From: an uncultured Collinsella sp.
GTDB taxonomy: Bacteria; Actinomycetota; Coriobacteriia; Coriobacteriales; Coriobacteriaceae
NCBI GenBank assembly: GCA_900752345.1
Contig: CAADVA010000138.1
Span: 1 to 10,453, forward strand
Direction of reading: 5' to 3'
DNA length: 10,453 bases
The translations under genes were made by a program, and so were the position numbers. Position 1 is the stretch's first letter. Each line of letters opens with the position of its first letter. The notes below the pieces were generated by a model. That model saw nothing but the letters and a program-made list of their open reading frames with translations. It was not told the DNA's origin and ran no database searches. Below, one piece after another: positions 4,319 to 10,453 of the stretch.

Positions 4319-6910
4319 CTACTTGCCGGCAGCGGTCTTTTTGGTAGTCGACTTCTTGGCAGTCGTCTTTTTGGCGGTCGTCTTCTTGGCAGCAGTCTTC
4401 TTTGCTGCCGTGGTTTTCTTCGCCGTGCTCGCCTTGGTCGCAGTCTTGCGGCCGCGGGCCGGCTTCTTCTCCTTGGTCGGGCAGTCCATGTTGACGCAGA
4501 TACGCCACGGACCGCGCGCCGTGTTGACCACCACGATGGGGGCGCCGCACTCGGGACAGGTCTCGCCCGTCGCCTCGAGCTTGCCACGCGCCGGCAGCGG
4601 ATAGCTCACGCCGCAATCGTCATAGTTGGTGCAGCGGATAAAACGCTTGCCGCTCTTCTCGCTCTTGTGTGCGATCAGGTCGCCATGGCGTCCTGCCTCG
4701 GCGCACACCTTGCACTCGCCCACCTTAAGGTCGGGCTCGTAGTTGGTGGGGCATGTGGGGTTCACGCAAATCTCGAAAGCCTTTTGGCGGAACGGCTGGC
4801 ACTTAATGCGCGGCGCACCGCATTCGGGGCACACAGCAGCCTCGCCCTCGAGCGGGCTCACCTTGACGCCGCTCGGCACCGGATAGGTCACATCGCAGTC
4901 GGGCCAGCCCATGCAGCCGATAAAGCTGCCGCGGGTCTTGGCGCTCGTCTTCATAACCAAGTCCTTGCCGCACTTGGGGCAGGCGCCCACGCGCGCATCG
5001 GCCGTGACGGCGTCGCTGATAGCATCGCCCAGTTCCTGCGTATGCTTGAGCAGCTCGTCGAGCACACCGGCCAGCAGCGCGCGCGAGTGCGTCACGACAT
5101 GCTCTTCGGTGTCCTCGCCGCGCTCCACGCGGGTCATGTCGCCGTCGAGCTCGCTGGTCATATCGGGGCTCGTGATGCGCGGGGCAAACTGCGACAGTGC
5201 ATCGATGATGGCGATGCCCAGCTGGCTCGGCTCCACGGGATCGTTTTTGAGATAGCGCACGGCGTACAGGCGCTCGATGATGCTCGCGCGCGTGGACTTG
5301 GTGCCCAGGCCGCGCTTTTCCATCTCCTGCACGAGCTTGCCCTGGCTGTAGCGTGCGGGCGGCTCGGTCTGCTTGGCCTCGAGCTTAATGTCGAACACGT
5401 CGACCGCATCGCCCTGCTCCAGCGGCGGCATCTGCTCGTCGCGCTTGAGTCCATACGGATACGCCTCGCGGAAACCCGGGGTCACGAGCACATCGCCCGA
5501 AGCCACGAACGGCTCACCATTGACGTCGAGCTCGAGCTTGGTGTTCTCGATGGTCGCGGGACCCATGAGCGTTGCCAGGAAGCGACGGGCGATGAGGTCG
5601 TAGAGCTTGCGCTGGCCACCGTCGAGCGCGGACGGATCGCCCTCGCCCGTGGGATAGATAGGCGGGGGGTCGGGGGTTTCGACTTTGCCGCGCGTGGGCT
5701 TCATGGGGCCGGCGAGCACCTTTTTGCACACGGGCGCCAGCGCCGGGTTGATCTTTGCAAGGTCGCTCACCACGGCGCCCAGATCGAGCGTCGCAGGGTA
5801 CACGGTATTGTCGACACGCGGGTAGCTGATGAGACCGGCCATGTAGAGGGACTCGGCGATGCGCATGGTACGCGCAGGTGAGAGGCCCCCGGCTGCGGCG
5901 GCAGCCTGCAGCGAGGTGGTCGCAAACGGCGTGGGCGGCTGCTGCTTGCGCGAACGCTTGGTCACCGCGGCGACGGTTGCCGTCGCAACGCCGTCAACGT
6001 GGCCGTACGCCGCCTCAGCAGCATCCTTGTCGGTAAAGCGCGCCGTCTTGTGCGCAATCTTAAAGCGGTCGTCCTCGGCAGCACCCTGTGCGGCGCCCAT
6101 GCCGCGGATCTGCCAATAGTCCTCGGGCACAAACGCCATGCGCTCGCGCTCGCGCTCGACCACCAGGGCAAGCGTCGGCGTCTGCACACGGCCGGCAGAG
6201 CGCACGTTACCAAAGCCGCCAAACTTGGCGAGCGTCAGGTAGCGCGTGAGCACCGCACCCCAAATGAGGTCGATGTGCTGGCGGCTCTCGCCGGCGTCGG
6301 CCAGATTCTGGTCGAGCGAGACGAGATTATCGAAGGCCTGCGTGATCTCGGCCTTGGTAAACGAAGAATACTGGGCGCGGGCGACCGGCAGGTCGGGCGC
6401 AACCTCGCGCACCTTGTTGAGGGCGTCCGAACCGATCAGCTCGCCCTCGCGATCGAAGTCCGTAGCAATGATGACGCTGTCGGACTTCTTGGCAAGGTTC
6501 TTGAGCGAGCGAATGAGTTCTTTCTCGGCCGGCAACTTAATGACGGGCGCCCAGGTGAGATAGGGCAGGCTCTCGAGCTTCCAGCCCTTGATGGAGATGC
6601 CATCGGCAAGAAACGGCTTGCGCTTGGTGTCGTAGGGCGGACGTGCCAGGCCATCGGGTATGTCGGCCGGCAGCATCTCGCCGTCCTCGGTGACCGAATA
6701 CCAGCCCAGCTTTTTATCGAACAGCACGCTGTCACAAAAATCGGGCGCAAGGATGTGACCGGCAAGACCGATCGTCACGCACTCCTCGCCCTTCCACTCA
6801 AAACGGTAGATGGCGATGTTGTACACCTTGTCCTTTTTGGGTTTGCCCGTGGACAGACGCTCGGCGATCTGACGCGCGGCGTCGTTTTTCTCGGCGATGA
6901 TGAGCTTCAA
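4319..6910 (-). CDS. topA: DNA topoisomerase I (type IA, archaeal-like) with four zinc ribbons and Lys-rich tail
   Basis: The enzyme relaxes negatively supercoiled DNA by cutting one strand through a tyrosine link. The 863 residues hold a TOPRIM domain (E7 in LIIAEK; D151-F-D153-R-E155), AGRVQTPTLALVVERE near 239-254, and the active site ISYPRVDNT with Y363 and R365, closer to archaeal topoisomerase I than to the E. coli TopA YMRTDS form. Four zinc-ribbon units follow, with CxxC pairs at C644/C647, C694/C697, C733/C736 and C785/C788 and partner cysteines near 666/672, 715/720, 760/766 and 805/810. Residues 831-863 are a KK-x3 repeat tail, a feature of actinobacterial TopA. The start is TTG: AGGAG at 6917-6921 is 6 nt upstream and LIIAEK begins at residue 3, so no later start would keep the fold. 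It lies 54 nt after hypB and is probably the last gene of that operon. Topoisomerase III is the main alternative name. Confidence 0.93.
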   Translation of the reverse strand: MKLIIAEKNDAARQIAERLSTGKPKKDKVYNIAIYRFEWKGEECVTIGLAGHILAPDFCDSVLFDKKLGWYSVTEDGEMLPADIPDGLARPPYDTKRKPFLADGISIKGWKLESLPYLTWAPVIKLPAEKELIRSLKNLAKKSDSVIIATDFDREGELIGSDALNKVREVAPDLPVARAQYSSFTKAEITQAFDNLVSLDQNLADAGESRQHIDLIWGAVLTRYLTLAKFGGFGNVRSAGRVQTPTLALVVERERERMAFVPEDYWQIRGMGAAQGAAEDDRFKIAHKTARFTDKDAAEAAYGHVDGVATATVAAVTKRSRKQQPPTPFATTSLQAAAAAGGLSPARTMRIAESLYMAGLISYPRVDNTVYPATLDLGAVVSDLAKINPALAPVCKKVLAGPMKPTRGKVETPDPPPIYPTGEGDPSALDGGQRKLYDLIARRFLATLMGPATIENTKLELDVNGEPFVASGDVLVTPGFREAYPYGLKRDEQMPPLEQGDAVDVFDIKLEAKQTEPPARYSQGKLVQEMEKRGLGTKSTRASIIERLYAVRYLKNDPVEPSQLGIAIIDALSQFAPRITSPDMTSELDGDMTRVERGEDTEEHVVTHSRALLAGVLDELLKHTQELGDAISDAVTADARVGACPKCGKDLVMKTSAKTRGSFIGCMGWPDCDVTYPVPSGVKVSPLEGEAAVCPECGAPRIKCQPFRQKAFEICVNPTCPTNYEPDLKVGECKVCAEAGRHGDLIAHKSEKSGKRFIRCTNYDDCGVSYPLPARGKLEATGETCPECGAPIVVVNTARGPWRICVNMDCPTKEKKPARGRKTATKASTAKKTTAAKKTAAKKTTAKKTTAKKSTTKKTAAGK
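4322..4420 (-). repeat. 15-nt periodic repeat encoding the TopA KK-x3 tail
   Basis: Residues 837-861 of TopA form five units of KK followed by three residues (TAA, TTA, TTA, STT, TAA), so the DNA has an imperfect 15-nt period; less regular KK and lysine-rich units precede it. Such tails in actinobacterial TopA are known to help DNA binding and processivity. Repeats of this kind change length easily by slippage or recombination, so tail length may differ between strains. Confidence 0.8.
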
Positions 6911-6964
6911 AAGAGGCTCCTATCTCGTGTCTCTGCGGCTACGCCCGCCCGTATGGCGGCCGAT

Positions 6965-7648
6965 TTACGCCCTTGCTTGCTCGATCTGCCCGATGAGCCA
7001 ATCGCACCAGGCATCCATGCCCTCGCCCTTGCGCGCGCTCACGGCAAACCGCGGCGCCTGCGGATTGAGGTCATCGAGTGTCTTAGTATACCTATCCATG
7101 TCAAAATCGAAAGCCGGAGCCACGTCGACCTTGTTGAGCAGCTGTGCGCCGGCGTGCTGGAAGATGCCCGGGTACTTGATGGGCTTGTCGTCGCCCTCGG
7201 GCACCGAGAGAATCATGATGGACAGGTTCTCGCCCAGGTCAAAGTCGACCGGGCAGACCAAGTTGCCCACGTTTTCGATAAAGATGACATCGATGTTTTG
7301 AAGGCCCACCGCCTGGTCGAACGCGTCAACGGCCTCCATGATCATGTTGCCCTCGAGGTGGCACAGGCCGCCCGTGTTGATCTGGATGGCGGGCATGCCG
7401 GCTTCCTTCATGGTAATGGCATCGACATCCGAGGCGATATCGCCCTCGATGACGGCGCAGCGCAGGCCGGCCTTGTCGCGCAGGCGCTCGTTGGTGCCCA
7501 GAATCGTGGTTGTCTTACCCGAGCCGGGACTCGACAGCACATTGATCACATAGGTGTTTGTCTCATTAAATCGCTGACGTAGCTGATCTGCCAGGCGCTC
7601 ATTGCGCGACAGAATCGGCGACGCGATATCAATCGTTTTCTCGGCCAT
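6965..7648 (-). CDS. hypB: Hydrogenase nickel-incorporation GTPase HypB
   Basis: HypB is a GTPase that, with HypA, delivers nickel to the large subunit of [NiFe] hydrogenases, and in some bacteria to urease. From ATG 7648 the protein has 227 residues: Walker A SSPGSGKTT at 39-47, EGDIASDVDA at 68-77, the metal-binding CH pair C96-H97 in NTGGLCHLE, the family signature IENVGNLVCP with C132, NKVD at 172-175 for guanine recognition, and SARKGEGM near 204-211. C96, H97 and C132 correspond to the metal site of the G domain. The N-terminus lacks both the CxxCGC high-affinity nickel motif and any His-rich stretch, so it is a minimal HypB. An upstream in-frame GTG at 7657 is rejected because the AAGGAG ribosome site overlaps it; from ATG 7648 the spacing is 8 nt. 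It follows hypA by 55 nt. Confidence 0.96.
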   Translation of the reverse strand: MAEKTIDIASPILSRNERLADQLRQRFNETNTYVINVLSSPGSGKTTTILGTNERLRDKAGLRCAVIEGDIASDVDAITMKEAGMPAIQINTGGLCHLEGNMIMEAVDAFDQAVGLQNIDVIFIENVGNLVCPVDFDLGENLSIMILSVPEGDDKPIKYPGIFQHAGAQLLNKVDVAPAFDFDMDRYTKTLDDLNPQAPRFAVSARKGEGMDAWCDWLIGQIEQARA

Positions 7649-7703
7649 ACTCAGCACTCCTTACTTCTGCCCCTTTATACCCCGTCCCCAGATGGCTAGC
7701 GGG

Positions 7704-8060
7704 CTAATCGTCGGGGGTTTCGATTTCGATACTCGCGATGTCGAGCTCGCGGCCGTGCAACAGGCGCACGTTGGCGCCGCCACATTGGGGGCAGCGGCAA
7801 TGGAAGCGATCGTGGTCGAAAACCTCGCCGCAATCCAGACACTCGCTTTGTGGATGGACCTCCTCCACGGCAAGCTCGCAGCCTTGCGTGAGCGGATCCT
7901 CGTCGCGAAACGTCTCCCACGCAAAGTCGAGCGCCTCGCGCACGACCTCGGTCATATCCCCGATACGCAGCGTTACCAAAACGGCGCGCGAGGCCCCCGC
8001 CCCACGCGCCGCGCGAATCACTGTATCGAGTATGCCGTTGACAATGCCAACCTCGTGCAT
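7704..8060 (-). CDS. hypA: Hydrogenase nickel-insertion metallochaperone HypA
   Basis: HypA is the small nickel chaperone that works with HypB in [NiFe]-hydrogenase maturation. The 118-residue protein begins MHE, where the N-terminus, H2 and E3 form the nickel site in known HypA proteins, and holds a zinc site made of C74-x2-C77 and C90-x2-C93. C88, two residues before the second pair, is additional. Length matches the family (about 113-120). The ATG at 8060 is preceded by GAGGAG with 9-nt spacing, which overlaps the codons at the end of tatC; only 6 nt separate the tatC stop from this ATG, so transcription is shared with tatC. No hypC, D, E or F and no hydrogenase structural gene is in the window. 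Confidence 0.96.
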   Translation of the reverse strand: MHEVGIVNGILDTVIRAARGAGASRAVLVTLRIGDMTEVVREALDFAWETFRDEDPLTQGCELAVEEVHPQSECLDCGEVFDHDRFHCRCPQCGGANVRLLHGRELDIASIEIETPDD

Positions 8061-8066
8061 ACCGAT

Positions 8067-8861
8067 TTACTCCTCGCTGTCCTCTTCGTCGTCCGAGAAC
8101 AGGTCCAGACGACTCACGAACAAGCCCTCCTTGCCCTCGCGCGCGGTAATGACCACACGGGCGATGGCAAGCGAAATCTCGTAGAGCGAGAGCAGAGCGC
8201 CATACATGAGGCCCAGCGTAACGGGCGAGCCGTCGGGCGTAATCACAGCCGAGCCCACAAGCAGGCCAACGTATACATAACGCCAGGCACCGCGGAAAGC
8301 AGCGTAGGACACGATGTGGAAGACGGACAGGTAGAAGATGATGAGCGGCAGCTCAAACGCCACACCAAAGCCGATCATAAAGAGCAGCTCCATGTTGACG
8401 TAGTTCTCCAAATCGGGCAGCGCCGTGGCGACGGCTGAGGTTTCGCCGATGAGCCACTCAAAGCCCGCGGGAATGATGATGAAGTAGCAAAAGATTGCGC
8501 CCAGGAAGAACAGCACCGTCGAGGCGAGCACCGTGGGCACGACCCACTTGCGCTCGTTGGGGCGAAGCGCCGGCAGGAAAAACGCCAGAATCTGCCAGAT
8601 AATCATGGGCGTGCACATGACCACGGCCATCTTGATGGCCAGCGAGAAGCGCAAGCCAAAGCCGCCGAGCGTGGTAGTGATGTAGAACTTACCGTCCGGC
8701 ACAAAGGAGCGGATGGGGTCTTCCAGGATATCGAGTACCACGGGCGTGGCGAAATACAGCACGATAGCGGCGGCAAACACCGACACGACCACGATGGTCA
8801 GGCGGCGACGAAGCTCTCCCAGGTGATCGAAGAGCGGCATTCGCGCAGGTCCGATAGGCAT
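8067..8861 (-). CDS. tatC: Twin-arginine translocase subunit TatC
   Basis: TatC is the core membrane receptor of the Tat pathway, binding twin-arginine signal peptides of folded proteins. The 264-residue protein shows the family's N-terminal motif HLGELRRRL at 13-21, FxxxFELP with E170 in the fourth membrane segment, and a conserved-looking TPDGSP at 208-213. Six hydrophobic segments can be drawn at roughly 22-40, 73-96, 107-131, 159-180, 190-207 and 212-237. The C-terminus ends in an acidic cytoplasmic tail (SDDEEDSEE). Its ATG shares one base with the TAA stop of tatA/B, giving translational coupling; GGGAGG lies 9 nt upstream. An alternative start at M8 is possible, but the site spacing favours M1. 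Confidence 0.96.
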   Translation of the reverse strand: MPIGPARMPLFDHLGELRRRLTIVVVSVFAAAIVLYFATPVVLDILEDPIRSFVPDGKFYITTTLGGFGLRFSLAIKMAVVMCTPMIIWQILAFFLPALRPNERKWVVPTVLASTVLFFLGAIFCYFIIIPAGFEWLIGETSAVATALPDLENYVNMELLFMIGFGVAFELPLIIFYLSVFHIVSYAAFRGAWRYVYVGLLVGSAVITPDGSPVTLGLMYGALLSLYEISLAIARVVITAREGKEGLFVSRLDLFSDDEEDSEE

Positions 8862-9430
8862 TACTCATCGCCTCCCTTCGGGGCGTCGGCGGCAGCGGCG
8901 TCGTCCTCGGCCTCGAGTTCGCGAGCGAGCTGGTCGACGACGGCCTTGCGCTTACGGGGACGACGGGCGTAGAGGTCAGCCGTCGTGGGCTCTGCCGGCT
9001 CGGGCTCGGGCTCCGGCTCTGCAGCAGGCTCGGGCTCGGCGGCAGCATCAGCAGCAGCGGCAGGCTCTGCGCCCTCGGCCTCAGGCTCCTCGGTGGTACC
9101 CTCGCTTGCGGCCTCCTCAGCGGCAAGGCGGGCACGGCGCTCGGCAAAGGTCTCCTTCTTTGCGGGCGCAGCCGTCTCGACGGCATCCTCGTCCGCATCG
9201 GAATCATCATCGACGGCAGCCTTCTTGGGCTTGACCGGGGCCGACGCGGCCTCGCTTACCGGGTCGATGATCTCGGACTGAACAACGGCCGTCATCTTTT
9301 CCTGCGTCTCGCGGAACTGACGGATGGCACGGCCGATCGTGCGGCCCATCTGCGGGAGCTTATCCGGGCCAAACAGCAAAAAGCCGAAGACCACGATGAT
9401 CGCGAGCTCACCCTCTCCAATACCAAACAC
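8861..9430 (-). CDS. tatA: Twin-arginine translocase TatA/TatB-family subunit with long acidic tail
   Basis: This is the pore-forming or bridging partner of TatC. From GTG 9430 it has 189 residues: a short N-terminus and a membrane helix at about 8-21, the FGPDKLP hinge at 20-26, and an amphipathic helix at about 27-46. A glutamate at position 8 is typical of TatB, while the hinge and helix resemble TatA, so it may serve both roles as in minimal TatAC systems; no second copy is in the window. The remaining ~140 residues are charged and low-complexity, with Glu-Pro repeats at about 131-148 and a basic RRPRKRK patch at 156-162. TatA is usually 60-90 residues. GTG 9430 is chosen because GGAGG at 9436-9440 is 5 nt upstream and the protein then starts MFGIG; the longer reading from 9475 adds 15 non-conserved residues. 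Confidence 0.9.
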   Translation of the reverse strand: MFGIGEGELAIIVVFGFLLFGPDKLPQMGRTIGRAIRQFRETQEKMTAVVQSEIIDPVSEAASAPVKPKKAAVDDDSDADEDAVETAAPAKKETFAERRARLAAEEAASEGTTEEPEAEGAEPAAAADAAAEPEPAAEPEPEPEPAEPTTADLYARRPRKRKAVVDQLARELEAEDDAAAADAPKGGDE

Positions 9431-9505
9431 ACATACCTCCAAGGCTCGATGTGAGTCGAGCCCGCACCGCGCCATTCGGCCGGAACTCGTCTATTCATTC
9501 GGTCA

Positions 9506-9511
9506 AGTATA
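9506..9511 (-). promoter_or_regulatory. Possible -10 element for the tat-hyp-topA operon
   Basis: On the minus strand TATACT (9511-9506; five of six match TATAAT) lies about 75 bases before the GTG of tatA/B, predicting a start near 9499. No good -35 box is seen 16-18 bp upstream, where the hairpin at 9512-9539 lies. It is the best candidate for driving tatA/B, tatC, hypA, hypB and topA, which follow with gaps of at most 55 bases. Confidence 0.35.
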
Positions 9512-9539
9512 GCGCCCGGACGCCAAAACGTCCGAGCGC
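9512..9539 (-). terminator. Hairpin after the STAS gene, possible intrinsic-like terminator
   Basis: Arms 9512-9522 and 9529-9539 pair over 11 positions around a 6-nt loop. In the minus-strand RNA the only non-Watson-Crick position (9516 with 9535) is a G-U wobble, but in a plus-strand RNA it would be a C-A mismatch, so the structure suits the minus strand. It begins 45 bases after the STAS stop. No U-tract follows; the sequence goes straight into the TATACT hexamer. It may end the STAS transcript, shape the tat promoter, or both. Confidence 0.45.
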
Positions 9540-9583
9540 ATCACAAACATATGCCAAACGGCACGCCCTTTTGGGGGCAAAGA

Positions 9584-9898
9584 TTATGCCGCCGTGATCG
9601 AAATCTCCTGGTCGACGCCCAGCAGCTGAACCACGCGCATCACCTGGGGCTGCACATTAGTGCAGCTAAAGCGCTTACCGTGGTCGACCGCGTGGTGCGC
9701 GGCGCCCACGAGCACGCCAATGCCCGTCGAATCGATGTAGCTCACCTGGGCAAAATCGAGCTCAACGGCCTCAGTGGGCTGCTCGAGCGCCAGGTCAATG
9801 GCATTGCGCAGGCTATCGGCGTTAGAGATATCGATCTCGCCGGCTACCTTAATGGTGTAGATCTCCGGCGTGGGGTTGGTGGAAATACCCAAATCCAT
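9584..9898 (-). CDS. STAS-domain anti-sigma factor antagonist (SpoIIAA/RsbV-like)
   Basis: Proteins of this family bind an anti-sigma factor kinase and free the sigma factor; phosphorylation of a conserved serine switches them off. The 104-residue protein is a lone STAS domain: strands around YTIKVAGEID (14-23), a helix near 26-40, VELDFAQVSYID (45-56) and the phosphorylation-site motif DSTGIGVL with S57. The length is right for the family. AAAGGAG sits 7 nt before the ATG at 9898, and lies in the loop of a small 5-bp hairpin (9901-9905 with 9914-9918) that could modulate translation or be chance. No kinase, phosphatase or sigma-factor gene is adjacent, so partners cannot be named. The gap to the upstream aminotransferase is 66 bases. 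Confidence 0.9.
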   Translation of the reverse strand: MDLGISTNPTPEIYTIKVAGEIDISNADSLRNAIDLALEQPTEAVELDFAQVSYIDSTGIGVLVGAAHHAVDHGKRFSCTNVQPQVMRVVQLLGVDQEISITAA

Positions 9899-9964
9899 GT
9901 ATACGCTCCTTTACGTATCGAAAGTGCGGATAGTACTGGGCGCGGACTTGCGGGGCCCTAGGCG

Positions 9965-10453
9965 TTAGGCGCGCTCGGCACGAGCAAGCTCGGCAGCGAC
10001 AAGCTTAACGGCCAGCACCAGCACGTCGAGCGCGGCCTCCAGGTCCTCGACCGTGGGATAGCTCGGCGCAATACGGATGTTGGTATCGCGCGGATCCTTG
10101 CCATAGGGCCAGGTGGCACCGGCCGGCGTGAGCTTGACGCCCAGGTCGGCGCAAAGCGCGGCGACCTTCTGGGCCGAGCCCTCGGGACCATCGAAGCTTA
10201 CAAAGTAGCCGCCGCGGGGGTGCGTCCAGGTGGCACAGCCCGTATCGCCCAGGCCCTCGGTGAGCTTGCGCTCAACGGCCTCAAAGCGCGGACGCAGGAA
10301 CTCGGCATGCTTTTTCATGTGCTCCTTGACCGCCTCGATGGTGGGAAGGAAGCGCACGTGGCGCAGCTGGTTGAGCTTGTCGGCGCTGATGAGGCCGGCC
10401 TTCAGGCGCTTGGAGAACTCGGCGATGACCGCGGGGCTCGCACCGATGAAGCC
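9965..10453 (-). CDS. Aspartate aminotransferase of the MocR-type (PF12897) group, C-terminal part
   Basis: Only the last 162 residues are in the window; the frame is open to the right edge, so the start and the PLP-binding lysine are outside. What is visible matches this aminotransferase family strongly: ISADKLNQLRHVRF near the left of the visible part, then HMKKHAEFLRPRF, TWTHPRGGYFVSFD, KLTPAGATWPYGKDP and NIRIAPSYP. The arginine in NIRIAP is the expected substrate carboxylate ligand of fold-type I aminotransferases. Members described in actinobacteria act as aspartate aminotransferases with oxaloacetate/2-oxoglutarate; the exact substrate is inferred. A GTG at 10357 could be mistaken for a start, but the homologous sequence continues upstream of it without interruption. 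It may be cotranscribed with the STAS gene 66 nt downstream. Confidence 0.9.
   Translation of the reverse strand, partial: GFIGASPAVIAEFSKRLKAGLISADKLNQLRHVRFLPTIEAVKEHMKKHAEFLRPRFEAVERKLTEGLGDTGCATWTHPRGGYFVSFDGPEGSAQKVAALCADLGVKLTPAGATWPYGKDPRDTNIRIAPSYPTVEDLEAALDVLVLAVKLVAAELARAERA

Noticed and set aside
4256..7582. Two very long plus-strand open frames (4256-5881 and 5999-7582) opposite topA and hypB
   Set aside because: They are antisense shadows of GC-rich minus-strand genes; their Arg/Ala/Leu/His-rich translations show no recognisable domain and the minus-strand frames carry complete catalytic motifs.
7649..7657. GTG 7657 as start of HypB
   Set aside because: The codon overlaps the ribosome-binding site; ATG 7648 has correct spacing and begins the conserved protein.
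7674..7679. TATAAA on the minus strand as a separate hypB promoter
   Set aside because: No -35 at the right distance, and the predicted start is only about 20 bases before the ATG; read-through from hypA is simpler.
7602..8438. Plus-strand open frame of 278 codons opposite hypA and tatC
   Set aside because: It is the reverse of two well-supported genes, with no ribosome site or family features of its own.
10355..10357. GTG 10357 as start of the aminotransferase fragment
   Set aside because: The family-conserved sequence ISADKLNQLRH lies directly upstream in the same open frame, so the gene continues past the window edge.

Overview
The window reads as chromosomal DNA from a high-GC Gram-positive bacterium. 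The best guess is a gut actinobacterium of the Coriobacteriia, such as Collinsella or a relative. This rests on the GC-rich third codon positions, the archaeal-type topoisomerase I with a lysine-rich tail, the HypA/HypB pair next to Tat genes, and the MocR-type (PF12897) aminotransferase. The taxon is inferred from recalled family knowledge, not from a search. Gene density is high, no stretch over 300 bases lacks a gene, and every confident gene but one lies on the minus strand.

Layout in order of minus-strand transcription (right to left): the 3' part of an aspartate-type aminotransferase (from the right edge to 9965); a STAS anti-sigma-factor antagonist (9898-9584); then a promoter and a run of five genes: tatA/B (9430-8861), tatC (8861-8067), hypA (8060-7704), hypB (7648-6965) and a topoisomerase I (6910-4319, TTG start). 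After a break comes the three-gene operon tmk (2931-2248), holB (2246-1119) and ricT/PSP1 (1128 to the left edge, incomplete). This is the same order as the well-known Firmicutes tmk/holB/yaaT cluster.

The break between topA and tmk holds the most unusual structure in the window. A single plus-strand gene (3178-4155) encodes a zinc-ribbon, single-pass membrane protein with an Asp8 run. It is bracketed by two copies of a 69-bp palindromic element (3041-3109 and 4173-4241). Their arms are nearly identical and their loops are unrelated. One copy is in a divergent promoter region and the other between convergent genes, so a plain terminator role does not explain both. I read them as members of a dispersed palindromic repeat family (REP- or MITE-like), and the bracketed gene as a possible one-gene insertion into an otherwise collinear topA-tmk-holB-ricT block.

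Functionally the left block is DNA replication and RNA-processing housekeeping (dTMP kinase, clamp-loader subunit, Fe-S Ric protein). The middle-right block joins folded-protein export (Tat) with nickel delivery to hydrogenases (HypA/HypB), consistent with a Tat-exported [NiFe] hydrogenase elsewhere in the genome. I found no tRNA, rRNA, CRISPR array, insertion-sequence transposase or phage gene.
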